Source: Bacillota bacterium
GTDB lineage: Bacteria; Bacillota; Clostridia; Tissierellales; Peptoniphilaceae
Direction of reading: 5' to 3'
Assembly: GCA_028724185.1 (NCBI GenBank)
Contig: JAQYDN010000023.1
Coordinates: 1-55,933 of the forward strand
Length of the DNA stretch: 55,933 nucleotides
Below, piece by piece: positions 15,884-24,499 of this stretch. How positions within the stretch are numbered: the stretch's first letter is position 1; every line of letters begins with the position of its first letter. The notes below the pieces were generated by a model that saw only the letters and a program-made list of their open reading frames with translations, had not been told where the DNA came from and made no database searches. The position numbers were made by a program, and so were the translations under genes.

Positions 15884-17788
15884 ATGTTTAAATTAACGTT
15901 ACCGGATGGAAGCATTAAGGAATATGAAGATAAAAAATCGGTCAAGGAATTGATCGCGGATATATCGGAAGGACTTGAACGCGCGAGCGTCGGCGCCGTA
16001 TTTAACGATCGTATTTTGGGAAAACACGACACGATCGACGAAGACGGAACTTTTAAGGTCGTAAAATTCGAAGACGACGAAGGCAAACAGATTTTTTGGC
16101 ATTCCACGGCTCACTTGATGGCATATGCGATTCAGCGCCTGTATCCCGACACGAAGTTTGCGATCGGACCGTCCATTGAAAACGGATTTTACTACGACCT
16201 CGACTTGGAGGAGCAACTGACACCCGACGACCTCGAGAAGATCGAAAAAGAAATGAAGGCCATCGTTAAAGAAGGTCCGGTCTTTGAACGAAAGGTCGTC
16301 TCCAAAGAAGAAGCCGAGGAGCTCTTTAAAGACGAACCCTATAAGATCGAATTGATCGAAAACTTGCCCGCGGACGAGGAAATTTCTATTTATAAGTTGG
16401 GCGACTTCGTCGACTTATGCCGCGGACCGCATCTCGAAAATGTCAAAAATATCAAGGCCATCAAATTGACTTCTGTCGCCGGCGCATACTGGCGCGGAGA
16501 CGAAAAGAACAAGATGCTCCAACGTATTTACGGTATTTCGTTCCCGAAGAAAAAAGAGCTCGAGGAATACTTGGAACGCATCGAGGAGGCGAAGCGAAGA
16601 GACCACCGCAAGATCGGTAGAGAACTCGACCTCTTCAGTTTCCGCGAAGAGGGCCCGGGCTTCCCGTTCTTCCATCCGAACGGCATGATCGTACGAAACG
16701 AGCTGGAGACTTTCTGGAGAGACCTGCAAATTGAAAAGGGTTACGGCGAGATCAAGACGCCGATGATCTTAAACGAAGCGCTGTGGCACCGCTCCGGTCA
16801 CTGGGACCACTATCGCGACAATATGTACTTTACCAAGATCGACGGCGAAGACTACGCGATCAAACCGATGAACTGCCCGGGTTCCATCTTGGTTTACGAG
16901 CAAACCATGCACTCCTACAGAGACTTCCCGATCAAGCTGATGGAATTCGGCCAAGTTCACCGCCACGAACTCTCGGGCGCTCTGCACGGTCTCTTCCGTG
17001 TGCGCACGTTCACCCAAGACGACGCCCATATCTTTATGTTGCCGAGCCAAATCCAGGAAGAGGTAGGGAAACTCATCGACCTCGCCGACGAGCTCTACAA
17101 CACCTTCGGATTCGAATACGACGTCGAGCTCTCGACGCGCCCCGAAGACAGCATGGGAAGCGACGAACAATGGGATATGGCGATCGATGCGCTTAGGAAA
17201 GCGCTCGAAAGCAAAAATATGAAGTACGAAATCAACGAAGGAGACGGCGCATTCTACGGTCCGAAGATCGACTTCCACCTGCGCGATGCCATCGGAAGAA
17301 CGTGGCAATGCGGAACAATTCAGCTGGACTTCCAAATGCCCGAACGCTTCGAACTCACCTATATCGACGAAGACGGCGAAAAGAAACAGCCGGTTATGAG
17401 CCACCGCGCGTTGATGGGTTCGATGGAACGCTTCTTCGGCATCTTGGTCGAACACTTTGCCGGAAAATTCCCCTTGTGGCTCGCTCCGGTTCAAGTCAAG
17501 GTCCTTCCGATCAGCGACAAGTTCCACGACTACGCCGAGAAAGTGACCGACGAGTTGAAGGCGAACGGTCTCCGCGCGGAATTTGACGAGCGCAATGAAA
17601 AGATCGGCAAAAAGATTCGCGACGCCAGAATGCAACGTATTAACTATATGGTCATCGTCGGCGAAAAAGAAGAGAGCGCCGGCAACATCTCCGTTCGCAG
17701 CAGAAGTGGCGAAGAACGCGGAGACGTGGATTTGAGCGACTTTATCGGCGAATTAAAAGAAGAGATCGAGAATAAGAGCATTGACTAA
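15884..17788 (+). CDS. thrS: Threonine-tRNA ligase
   Basis: A 634-residue full-length enzyme. Residues 1-60 are the TGS domain, followed by the editing domain with 'HSTAHLMAYA' (around residue 74) and 'DLCRGPHL'. The catalytic core has the zinc-binding 'MNCPGS' Cys near residue 331, motif 2 'HRHELSGALHGLFRVRTFTQ' and motif 3 'SHRALMGSMERF'. The anticodon-binding domain closes the protein. ATG at 15884 follows TGAGGTGA. It is controlled by the T-box leader directly upstream. Its stop codon overlaps the TTG start of the next gene. Confidence 0.98.
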   Translation: MFKLTLPDGSIKEYEDKKSVKELIADISEGLERASVGAVFNDRILGKHDTIDEDGTFKVVKFEDDEGKQIFWHSTAHLMAYAIQRLYPDTKFAIGPSIENGFYYDLDLEEQLTPDDLEKIEKEMKAIVKEGPVFERKVVSKEEAEELFKDEPYKIELIENLPADEEISIYKLGDFVDLCRGPHLENVKNIKAIKLTSVAGAYWRGDEKNKMLQRIYGISFPKKKELEEYLERIEEAKRRDHRKIGRELDLFSFREEGPGFPFFHPNGMIVRNELETFWRDLQIEKGYGEIKTPMILNEALWHRSGHWDHYRDNMYFTKIDGEDYAIKPMNCPGSILVYEQTMHSYRDFPIKLMEFGQVHRHELSGALHGLFRVRTFTQDDAHIFMLPSQIQEEVGKLIDLADELYNTFGFEYDVELSTRPEDSMGSDEQWDMAIDALRKALESKNMKYEINEGDGAFYGPKIDFHLRDAIGRTWQCGTIQLDFQMPERFELTYIDEDGEKKQPVMSHRALMGSMERFFGILVEHFAGKFPLWLAPVQVKVLPISDKFHDYAEKVTDELKANGLRAEFDERNEKIGKKIRDARMQRINYMVIVGEKEESAGNISVRSRSGEERGDVDLSDFIGELKEEIENKSID

Positions 17789-18338
17789 CATAGTGGCCGT
17801 CGGCGACTCTTACGTCGCGGGGTACGGCGTCGATGCAGACGCGTCGTGGGTGGCGCGCTTGGAGGAAAAACTCGATAGGCCGATCGTCAATCTGGGCGAA
17901 AACGGCGCCTGGATTACGGAACTTTCAAAGAGAGCGTATCCGCTCGAGGCGGGTGATGTGTTGCTCGTACTGGGCGGTTGCAACGACCTCCTGGGCGATG
18001 CGAGTGTCGATCGGGTGCTCGAGGCCTACGACGCGTTTCGGGACATGGCCGATGCGCGCGGGGCGAGGTGCATGATCCTCTTGCCGCCCATGCCCGACAT
18101 CGTCGGCGACGAACTGTTCGTCGGCATGTTAATGATCGAATCGCTCAAGGAAAAAATGAAGGAACTCTATCGGCGCGCGGACGGCTACCCCCTGGACTGC
18201 GCGATCCGTCGCGATAAACCGATGTTTTTAGACGGCATTCACCTGATCGAAGAAGGCCACGCGCAGGTCGCGGAGGCGGTCTACCGATGGGGAATGCGCG
18301 ACGGTATTTTTTTAAACATCGTCGATGCGACACCATAG
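17781..18338 (+). CDS. SGNH/GDSL-family hydrolase
   Basis: A 185-residue esterase or acylhydrolase of unknown substrate. Block I 'VAVGDSYVAGYG' holds the nucleophile Ser, 'NLGENG' the oxyanion Gly, 'GGCNDLLG' the Asn, and 'DGIHLIEEGH' the catalytic Asp-His pair. No signal peptide is visible, so it is likely cytoplasmic. TTG at 17781 overlaps the thrS stop by 8 nt and keeps the GDS motif at the usual distance; a GTG at 17793 is a possible alternative. It rides on the threonine-controlled transcript and is followed by a strong terminator. Confidence 0.85.
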   Translation: MTNIVAVGDSYVAGYGVDADASWVARLEEKLDRPIVNLGENGAWITELSKRAYPLEAGDVLLVLGGCNDLLGDASVDRVLEAYDAFRDMADARGARCMILLPPMPDIVGDELFVGMLMIESLKEKMKELYRRADGYPLDCAIRRDKPMFLDGIHLIEEGHAQVAEAVYRWGMRDGIFLNIVDATP

Positions 18339-18341
18339 AGA

Positions 18342-18378
18342 GAGAAAAAGAGTTTGCGTCACGCAAGCTCTTTTTCTC
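18342..18378 (+). terminator. Strong terminator after the thrS-GDSL unit
   Basis: An 11-bp perfect outer stem (18342-18352 with 18368-18378) and an inner TTGCG/CGCAA stem make a 17-bp hairpin with a TCA loop. The T-run lies within the right arm, so it may act in both directions. Confidence 0.85.
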
Positions 18379-18398
18379 GTGGAAACCTCGTGTTTTCG

Positions 18399-18427
18399 TC
18401 GACACGTCGAAATTCCTTTGGTACAAT
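18399..18427 (+). promoter_or_regulatory. Promoter of the PilO-like/minor pilin operon
   Basis: TCGACA at 18399-18404 and TACAAT at 18422-18427 are 17 nt apart; TG one base upstream of the -10 gives an extended form. Confidence 0.75.
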
Positions 18428-18445
18428 AAAGTGAGAGGTGATACT

Positions 18446-19843
18446 GTGACGTTTAAATTCTTGCCGCCTCGAAAGGGCGATATTCCCGAGAGGAACAGTG
18501 AATTAAAACCTTTTGTCAAGGATACGTTAAATAAAATAAAACAGGGTGATTTTTCAAAGAAGCAACAGGCCGTCCTCGCCGCGATCCTGCTCGTCGCGAC
18601 GAGCGGAATCGGCTACGGGGCATTTGTCCACGCGCCGCTCAAACAGCAACAGGCGCTGAAGGCGGCGTTTCAGGCGAGTTCCGTCGCACACGCTCAGGGA
18701 GCGGAGACGGATGAGGAGGCACAATCGAAGAGCACGCTTAAGGAAACCGACGTCGAACAGGCCATTACCGACGATATCGCATCGGATCCGAACGTCGTCG
18801 TTTCCAGCCAAGAGGTCGTGAGCTCGGGCGAGGGAGAGGGTACGTTGAACCTCGTCATGGAACACGACGGTTCGGCGGAGACATTGTCGCAGTATATCGA
18901 GACATTGGAGGGCTTGCCGTACATCGTAAACATCGACTCGGTCGCCTACAGCAAAGATCCGTCGGATATGGAATCGACGACGATTCGTTTGTCGATTCCG
19001 TATAAAGTCGTAGACGACAGTTTGGAGTCGAAGACCTTCGACGTCGCGACGGAACAACCGCCTGCGACGACCCCGGAGACGACGGCGACTCCCGCCGATC
19101 AGAATACGAGCGACATGTCCTCGAGTACGTGGAATACGCCTTCGACATCGACGAGTACGTGGAATACGCCCTCGACGACGGTGACGCCGTCGGTCGGGAC
19201 CTCTACACCTGCACCGAGTAGGCCGTCGCCGTCCGCTCCGGCACCTGCCCCGGCTCCCGCTCCCGCACCTCGACCGAGTGCGCCGGATAAGAAGCCTCAA
19301 AATCAAGTGAAGCCGCAATCCGAGAAACCGCCGAAGCGCCCCGAAACGGTTTATCTCGCACCGGGCATCACGCGTTACTCCGTCTTCGATTCGGTTCTCT
19401 CCGCCTCGTCGCAGGACGGACTCGACGCGACGCTTACGCCGCAAACCGGATCCGACGGAGATAAAAAACTGCACGTGACGGCCCTTACGTTTACGACGCC
19501 CGAGGGCGAGCGAGCCGAAGGAACAAAACGCGCCATCTTTATGGATACGGGCAGTTTCTACCTGCCGAAGAACGGCTATGAGTTTTCGATCGACGTCGTT
19601 CCGGCGGGCGAATTGAGCGGACAGTGGAGTCTTGCGCTTGCGGATCAGGCGGGCAATACAAAAGAAGTCTACGCGATACGCGAAACCGACGTCGGAGACG
19701 GCTACACCCGCATCTTCTTCCCGCTAAAGGGAATGGACGGAACGATCCGTGCGGTACAACTTCGTTACCGCTTTACCGACACGCAAGGGATGAACGTCTC
19801 CATCCCCATGAAGAACGTTCAAATTCTATCCAATGAAAAATAA
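18446..19843 (+). CDS. PilO-like pilus assembly protein with Pro/Thr-rich linker and C-terminal beta domain
   Basis: About 465 residues. A cytoplasmic N-terminus of ~45 residues precedes one membrane segment ('AAILLVATSGIGYGAFV'), then an extracellular alpha/beta region to about residue 200 resembling the ferredoxin-like fold of PilO. Next come a low-complexity linker with two 'STWNTPST' repeats and a PAPAPAPAPAP tract, and a ~150-residue C-terminal domain rich in predicted beta strands that I do not recognise. The PilO call is an inference from topology and from the pilin genes directly downstream (11-nt overlap with the first). GTG 18446 follows GAGAGGTG; upstream codons in this frame lie in the promoter and terminator. 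The C-terminal domain could bind carbohydrate or wall material, but this is a guess. Confidence 0.7.
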   Translation: MTFKFLPPRKGDIPERNSELKPFVKDTLNKIKQGDFSKKQQAVLAAILLVATSGIGYGAFVHAPLKQQQALKAAFQASSVAHAQGAETDEEAQSKSTLKETDVEQAITDDIASDPNVVVSSQEVVSSGEGEGTLNLVMEHDGSAETLSQYIETLEGLPYIVNIDSVAYSKDPSDMESTTIRLSIPYKVVDDSLESKTFDVATEQPPATTPETTATPADQNTSDMSSSTWNTPSTSTSTWNTPSTTVTPSVGTSTPAPSRPSPSAPAPAPAPAPAPRPSAPDKKPQNQVKPQSEKPPKRPETVYLAPGITRYSVFDSVLSASSQDGLDATLTPQTGSDGDKKLHVTALTFTTPEGERAEGTKRAIFMDTGSFYLPKNGYEFSIDVVPAGELSGQWSLALADQAGNTKEVYAIRETDVGDGYTRIFFPLKGMDGTIRAVQLRYRFTDTQGMNVSIPMKNVQILSNEK

Positions 19844-20285
19844 GATTCCGGCGATGTCGTTGATCGAAGTCGTCTGTGTCATCGCGATACTGGCGGTGGT
19901 AACGACCGCGGCAACGTTAGGATTTCAAGGCGTTCAGCGTTTTAAAGCTGAGCGCCAATTACATATCATGGCGGACGAATTAAACGATTTGAGGTTCGAG
20001 GCGATGTCCGGGCGCTGCGAGACGAAATTGATCTTTTCTCCCTCGGGCTACAGGCGCGTCGTGGGAGAGGAGCGCGCCGAGGAGATTCCCTACGAATCCG
20101 AACTCGAATTTTTAAGAGCGACGACGGCGAAGGGAGAGAATATGTTCAGCTTTTCCGCGTCGGGTCGCCCCTCAAACAGCGGAACGAGTTACTTTCAAAT
20201 CGGGGGTGCCGTCTACGGAATCGTGCTCTCGCCGGTCAATGCCCACATTCGAACGGAGAAGATTCGTGAAAAAGAAAAGTTTTAG
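19833..20285 (+). CDS. Type IV pseudopilin (GspH/FimT-like)
   Basis: A 150-residue minor pilin. The short leader ends in 'KIPA', with prepilin peptidase cleavage expected before 'MSLIEVVCVIAILAVV', which supplies the Glu at mature position 5 and the hydrophobic helix. The rest is a short globular domain of the FimT/GspH size class. ATG 19833 overlaps the previous gene by 11 nt, and the 3' end overlaps the next gene by 20 nt, so all five genes to 21941 form one tightly packed unit. Confidence 0.88.
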   Translation: MKNKIPAMSLIEVVCVIAILAVVTTAATLGFQGVQRFKAERQLHIMADELNDLRFEAMSGRCETKLIFSPSGYRRVVGEERAEEIPYESELEFLRATTAKGENMFSFSASGRPSNSGTSYFQIGGAVYGIVLSPVNAHIRTEKIREKEKF

Positions 20286-20583
20286 TCTAATCGAAGTGAT
20301 GGCGGCTCTTGCAATCGTCGCGCTCCTCGTCGTCATGTTGAGTGCCTTTTTAGGCGGCAGTTTCACACAATATAACGCGCAGCTGAAGAGACGCGGGGAG
20401 GTCGTGCAGGCGCAAAATGCGCTGGAGGCGGCACTCGCCTACCGAGACACGTCGTTTGATGGGGTCGCGGTAAAGATCAGCGACTACGACGAGGCTTTAG
20501 AGAAGGTGGAGGTTATGTATGAAAAAAATGGAAAGACGGCGTTTGTCGTCCTTCGCCCGAAAAAGAGCCTTTACACTCCTTGA
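20266..20583 (+). CDS. Type IV pseudopilin (PilV/GspI-like), short
   Basis: A 105-residue minor pilin. The N-terminus 'MKKKS' is cut before 'FSLIEVMAALAIVALLVV', with Glu at mature position 5. GTG at 20266 is chosen because the peptidase motif follows at the right distance and GGAGA lies 7 nt upstream; further upstream in this frame there is no pilin-like leader. The C-terminal part is short and overlaps the next gene by 65 nt, an unusually long overlap. Confidence 0.85.
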   Translation: MKKKSFSLIEVMAALAIVALLVVMLSAFLGGSFTQYNAQLKRRGEVVQAQNALEAALAYRDTSFDGVAVKISDYDEALEKVEVMYEKNGKTAFVVLRPKKSLYTP

Positions 20584-21043
20584 ACTCGTCCTGTCCTTGG
20601 CGATCGCGTCAGTTTTAATCGTGTTGTTGTCCCAAATGTTAGCGAGCGCCCTCGGCGGAACGCTCGGTCTCGGCCGGAGGATCAGCGGCGATAATGACGG
20701 CATCTTCGCGATGGAATCGATGGTCGACGACATACAAAAGGCGGATGAAATCTACCGGATCGAGCCGAATTACATCCAGTTTTACGAACGCGAAAAAGGG
20801 CCCGAGGGCCATAAAGTCGTGAGTTATCTTATAGAAGACGGAAAGATGTGCCGCTACGGCGACCACTACCGCTTAAAGTACGATCCCAAACGAATTAAGC
20901 GGCGGCCGGGCGTTAAAAACGTCGTCCTCGCGGACGCCGAGAGTTTGGAATTCCGCGAAGCGGGAGGAGCTTTGTCCGTCGAACTCCGAAGTGGGCATAG
21001 GACTTATCGGCGCGTGATCGCCTTGAGAGGTCGATATGAGTAA
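20519..21043 (+). CDS. Type IV pseudopilin (PilW/GspJ-like)
   Basis: A 174-residue minor pilin with a longer, very basic leader of about 17 residues ending 'FARKRA', then 'FTLLELVLSLAIASVLIVLL' with Glu at mature position 5. The globular domain has the GspJ-like pattern of alternating beta strands. AAGGTGGAGG (20503-20512) sits before ATG 20519. The gene overlaps its neighbours by 65 nt upstream and 8 nt downstream. Confidence 0.87.
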   Translation: MKKMERRRLSSFARKRAFTLLELVLSLAIASVLIVLLSQMLASALGGTLGLGRRISGDNDGIFAMESMVDDIQKADEIYRIEPNYIQFYEREKGPEGHKVVSYLIEDGKMCRYGDHYRLKYDPKRIKRRPGVKNVVLADAESLEFREAGGALSVELRSGHRTYRRVIALRGRYE

Positions 21044-21941
21044 AAAGCGCGCGTCCGTTTCAATCATGGCTCTTTTTATCTTCGCCGTCATGGCTTTTTT
21101 AGCGTTGTTTTTATTTTCGAGGATCGAGCATCGAACCGTGTTGGAAGATACCCGGCGCGATGCGATACAGAGCGGTTACGATGCCGAGTCGCTCCTCTAC
21201 CTCGCGTGGGAAGACGTCGAGCCCGAGGAATTTGCGAAATTGATGACGTACGGCGGGACGAGGGAGCGGCCGAAGCCGTCGTTTCGGGGCGTGACGGCCG
21301 ATCATAGCACGCTTTCTACAGAGCGAAGGGACGGCGCGTACTCAGGCTTTGTGTTGAATGTCGCATCGACGTATCGAGGGATAAGGGCGACGGCGATATT
21401 AAAGGGAAACCTCGTCGATCCCGTTTTCGACGTCGAAAACGGGATATTGAACCTCGAGGAAAATTCCGCGCATCGCGAAGCGGTCGCGCCTTGGATTCGA
21501 GGACTTTCCGAGGACTTCAGCGGTTATGGCAATGGGAGCGATGCGTCTTGGACGTGTGAAGAGGGCGAGTTGACCTACCGTGCGGGAGACTATCTTTTGC
21601 GGGAAGAAGGCCGAGCGGATCAATCGTTTCGCGCACAGCTGCCCGCGCGCGGGTGCGTCGCGAAAAAACTGACCTTAAAGACGCCTCTCGATATGAAGGG
21701 ACTCGTCGTATTCGAAGACGGCGCAACGATCGAGGGCGTCATCCGCATCGAGGGCGTGTGCCTTGCTAAGGGCGAGGTGGATATCGACGGAGACGTGATC
21801 TGCCGCGGCTTATATATCGGTAAACCGAACGATGCTGTCCGCGTTCACGCCGATCCGCGCGCGACGGAGAAGGTCTTGGCGCGATTTCCGGGATTTGTGT
21901 CGCCGAATGCGATACGCGTAAAAAAGGTTTATAGCGATTGA
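21036..21941 (+). CDS. Minor pilin of the PilX/GspK type
   Basis: A 301-residue protein with an N-terminal pilin-like hydrophobic helix ('SVSIMALFIFAVMAFLALFLF') after a basic leader 'MSKKRA'. It lacks the Glu at mature position 5 found in the other three pilins, as is typical of GspK/PilX tip subunits. The large C-terminal domain is not recognisable beyond beta-rich character and ends with a polymer-forming-like stretch of repeated 'G-V-I' strands (about residues 225-265). As the last gene of the operon and the largest pilin, it may cap the pilus tip. Confidence 0.72.
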   Translation: MSKKRASVSIMALFIFAVMAFLALFLFSRIEHRTVLEDTRRDAIQSGYDAESLLYLAWEDVEPEEFAKLMTYGGTRERPKPSFRGVTADHSTLSTERRDGAYSGFVLNVASTYRGIRATAILKGNLVDPVFDVENGILNLEENSAHREAVAPWIRGLSEDFSGYGNGSDASWTCEEGELTYRAGDYLLREEGRADQSFRAQLPARGCVAKKLTLKTPLDMKGLVVFEDGATIEGVIRIEGVCLAKGEVDIDGDVICRGLYIGKPNDAVRVHADPRATEKVLARFPGFVSPNAIRVKKVYSD

Positions 21942-21950
21942 ACTGCGATG

Positions 21951-21979
21951 TTGTGGGAAATTTTTCAATTTGATATAAT
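21951..21979 (+). promoter_or_regulatory. Promoter of efp
   Basis: TATAAT at 21974-21979 with TG one base upstream (extended -10); a weak TTGTGG lies 17 nt further up at 21951-21956. Confidence 0.8.
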
Positions 21980-22009
21980 GGATAAAGCAGTACAGATAAG
22001 GAGGATAAT

Positions 22010-22567
22010 ATGATCTCAGCTGGTGATTTTAGAAAAGGTGTAACGTTTGAAATGGACGGAGACGTCTACCAAGTCGTCGATTTCCAACACGTTAAACCCG
22101 GTAAGGGAGCGGCTTTTGTTCGCGCAAAGATTCGCTCCGTGTTAAATGGCGGTGCGAAGGAAACGACGTTCAACCCTTCGGAAAAATTTGAAAATGCCGT
22201 GATCGAAACAAAGCAAATGCAGTACTTATATTCCGACGGCGAGCTATATTACTTCATGGATAACGACACGTACGAACAAATTCCGATCGAAAAGGAATTT
22301 GTCGAAGAGGCGTTAAACTTCATGAGAGAAAACGATATGGCGACCATTCAAATTTACCAAGGCAAACCGATTAATGTAACGCCCGAAAACTTTGTTGAAT
22401 TGGAAGTAACGGAAACGGAACCCGGCGTAAAGGGCGACACGACTTCCGGTGCGACCAAGCCCGCAACGGTTGAGACCGGTTACACCCTTCTTGTACCGCT
22501 TTTTGTCGATCGCGGCGACACGATTCGCATCGACACGCGTAGTGGCGAGTATATGTCCAGAGTTTAG
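22010..22567 (+). CDS. efp: Elongation factor P
   Basis: Relieves ribosome stalling at proline runs. The 185-residue protein has the KOW-like N domain with the loop '[12 protein letters not shown]', whose Lys32 is the position modified in other bacteria, and two OB domains ending with the '[17 protein letters not shown]' signature. AAGGAGG lies before ATG 22010. The window encodes obvious clients: the PAPAPAPAP tract of the PilO-like protein upstream. The bordering CD1247-type gene follows 14 nt later. Confidence 0.98.
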   Translation: MISAGDFRKGVTFEMDGDVYQVVDFQHVKPGKGAAFVRAKIRSVLNGGAKETTFNPSEKFENAVIETKQMQYLYSDGELYYFMDNDTYEQIPIEKEFVEEALNFMRENDMATIQIYQGKPINVTPENFVELEVTETEPGVKGDTTSGATKPATVETGYTLLVPLFVDRGDTIRIDTRSGEYMSRV

Positions 22568-22581
22568 CCAAGGAGGCTGTC

Positions 22582-22923
22582 ATGAAAAATATTTTGCAAA
22601 GAATTGCGTATGTTCAAGGATTAGCTGACGGATTGGGATTGGAAGACAACTCAAAAGAAGGTCAAATCTTACTGGAACTCGTCGATGTCGTATCGGAACT
22701 TGCAGAAGTGGTCGACGAAAAATTCGAGGATCTGGAAGACTACATCGACGTCGTCGAAGAAGACTTAACCGAACTCGAAGGATATACCTACGACGACGAT
22801 CTGTATGGTGATTACGACGACTTCGATTTGGACGATTACGATTTTTACGACGATTTCAATGATCCTACGGATATCGATGTAGAATATGAAGACATTGATG
22901 CCTTAACGGATGAAGAAGAATAA
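22582..22923 (+). CDS. CD1247 N-terminal domain protein, highly acidic
   Basis: A 113-residue protein. The first ~45 residues ('RIAYVQGLADGLGL' onward) match the small domain named after Clostridioides CD1247, of unknown function, often found after efp in Clostridia. The remaining half is extremely acidic, composed largely of Asp, Glu and Tyr, and probably disordered. There is no signal peptide or membrane segment. AGGAGG precedes ATG 22582. It is closed by two consecutive terminators. Confidence 0.8.
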   Translation: MKNILQRIAYVQGLADGLGLEDNSKEGQILLELVDVVSELAEVVDEKFEDLEDYIDVVEEDLTELEGYTYDDDLYGDYDDFDLDDYDFYDDFNDPTDIDVEYEDIDALTDEEE

Positions 22924-22932
22924 ATAAAAACG

Positions 22933-22955
22933 AGCCGCCTTCAGGCGGCTTTTTG
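22933..22955 (+). terminator. First terminator after the efp unit
   Basis: AGCCGCC (22933-22939) pairs with GGCGGCT (22944-22950), TTCA loop, followed by five T. Confidence 0.92.
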
Positions 22956-22967
22956 TATATAAAATAT

Positions 22968-23005
22968 GTCCCCTTTATGGCGCGCGTCGATAAAGGGGGC
23001 TTTTT
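22968..23005 (+). terminator. Second, tandem terminator
   Basis: An 11-bp stem (22968-22978 with 22990-23000, one G-T) with an 11-nt loop and five T, only 13 nt after the first terminator. Confidence 0.8.
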
Positions 23006-23081
23006 GCAGTCACAGGAGAATATCACAAAACGGCAAAGGACTAGAATGCATAGACATGCGCGGTCGATAGAAAACCGCTAT

Positions 23082-23110
23082 TTTATACTTGAAGCGTTAT
23101 ATGCTATACT
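23082..23110 (+). promoter_or_regulatory. Promoter of trkA-trkH
   Basis: TATACT at 23105-23110 preceded by TGC (extended -10); TTTATA at 23082-23087 lies 17 nt upstream as a partial -35. Confidence 0.7.
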
Positions 23111-23131
23111 TTTAGTATTTGCGGAGGTTTT

Positions 23132-24496
23132 ATGAATATTATCATAGTGGGAGCCGGCAAGATCGGCTCGTATCTGACCAGCCAACTGGCTGAAGAAAAT
23201 CATAAAGTTTTAGTGATCGAAAAAAATAAAGATGTCCTCGACAGACTCTTGTCGTTAAATGACGTCATGGGAATTCTGGGCGACGGGACCGATCCTCGCA
23301 TTCTAAAAGAGGCGGAGGTGTCTCAATGCGATATCTTCGTGGCGCTCGCGTTGGAAGACGATACCAACATTATCGCGTCGGTTTTGGCGAAGAGCATGGG
23401 CGCGAAGTATACGATCGCGCGGGCTCGGGAACCTAAATATACCAACGATTTGGATTTTATGCGAAGCTGTATCGGCGTCGACAACTTCGTCAATCCGGAG
23501 TACTACGCGGCAAAAGAGATCCAACGGACGCTCAAGTACCCCGATGCCCACAGCGTCGAAGCATTCTTGCGCGGCAAAGTCAATATGATCCAAATCGAGA
23601 TCGACAAAGATTCGGGCATGTTGAATAAATCGTTGGAAGAATTGAACCAAAGCGGCCATTTGGACGGCGCGTTGGTTTGTATCGCGAAGTACCACGACCA
23701 TATATTTATTCCCGGGGGCGACCACGTCCTCAAAGAAGGGGAGTTCATTCATATCGCGGGAGATAGAGAAACGCTCTATCGAATCTATCGCTCCGAGATC
23801 GAGAAGGAACACACGATTAAAAACGTCATGGTCATCGGCGCGAGCAGAATCGGTTACTATCTGAGCAAGCTCCTCTTGGAAAGAAACTTCGAGGTGACGA
23901 TCATCGAGATCGACCGGGAAAAGGCCTATAGAGTACAGGAAGCCTTGCCCCGCGCCGTCGTCATCAACACCGACGGCGCGGATCCCGACATCCTCGCCGA
24001 GGAGAGGATTAGCAATTACGATGCCGTGATCTCGCTCACGGGGATCGATCAGGAGAACATCATCATCTCGCTCGTCGCAAGGAAACTGGGCATCCGTAAG
24101 ATTATGACGAAAGTCGACAATATGAAGTTGCTGAAATTGACGGGTATCCTGGATATGGACGATACGATCACCTCGAAGCGAGCGGCTTCCGACTTCGTTA
24201 TACGGCTGGTTCGAAGCAAAGAGAGCATCAAAGGTTTTTCGATCAAAAACCTCTACAGGCTCGAAGACGAACGGGTCGAGGCCATAGAATTCAACGTCGT
24301 CGAAGATTCCTACGTTATCGGGAAAAAACTTAAGGACCTGAAGACCAAGGACAACACGCTCGTCTCCTATATTCAACACGATCCCCACGGGAAAGTGTCG
24401 GTGGCCAACGGAGACTCGGTGATTCAACTCGGCGATCGCGTGCTCGTGATGACGACGCACAAAAACTTCGCCGAAATAGACGATATTTTGGAGTAG
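23132..24496 (+). CDS. trkA: Trk system potassium transport peripheral protein TrkA
   Basis: A 454-residue protein with two full RCK modules. The first starts with the NAD-binding 'VGAGKIGSYL', the second near residue 232 with 'VIGASRIGYYL'; each is followed by an RCK C-domain. It gates the TrkH pore encoded 3 nt downstream. GGAGG precedes ATG 23132 and the gene has its own promoter. The double-module structure separates it from the single-module KtrA at 12904. Confidence 0.95.
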   Translation: MNIIIVGAGKIGSYLTSQLAEENHKVLVIEKNKDVLDRLLSLNDVMGILGDGTDPRILKEAEVSQCDIFVALALEDDTNIIASVLAKSMGAKYTIARAREPKYTNDLDFMRSCIGVDNFVNPEYYAAKEIQRTLKYPDAHSVEAFLRGKVNMIQIEIDKDSGMLNKSLEELNQSGHLDGALVCIAKYHDHIFIPGGDHVLKEGEFIHIAGDRETLYRIYRSEIEKEHTIKNVMVIGASRIGYYLSKLLLERNFEVTIIEIDREKAYRVQEALPRAVVINTDGADPDILAEERISNYDAVISLTGIDQENIIISLVARKLGIRKIMTKVDNMKLLKLTGILDMDDTITSKRAASDFVIRLVRSKESIKGFSIKNLYRLEDERVEAIEFNVVEDSYVIGKKLKDLKTKDNTLVSYIQHDPHGKVSVANGDSVIQLGDRVLVMTTHKNFAEIDDILE

Positions 24497-24499
24497 ATC

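Noticed and set aside
16769-17635. 288-codon reverse-strand open frame opposite thrS
   Set aside because: Antisense to conserved thrS catalytic sequence; codon-bias artefact.
18287-18445. Upstream in-frame extension of the PilO-like gene
   Set aside because: It runs through the terminator and promoter; GTG 18446 has its own ribosome binding site.
18554-19474. 306-codon reverse-strand open frame opposite the PilO-like gene
   Set aside because: Arg-rich low-complexity shadow of the repetitive Pro/Thr linker; no start signals or family match.
22953-23135. 60-codon open frame before trkA
   Set aside because: It spans a terminator and the trkA promoter and has no ribosome binding site.
23303-24460. 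385-codon reverse-strand open frame opposite trkA
   Set aside because: Antisense shadow of a clear trkA gene with no ribosome binding site or recognisable domain.
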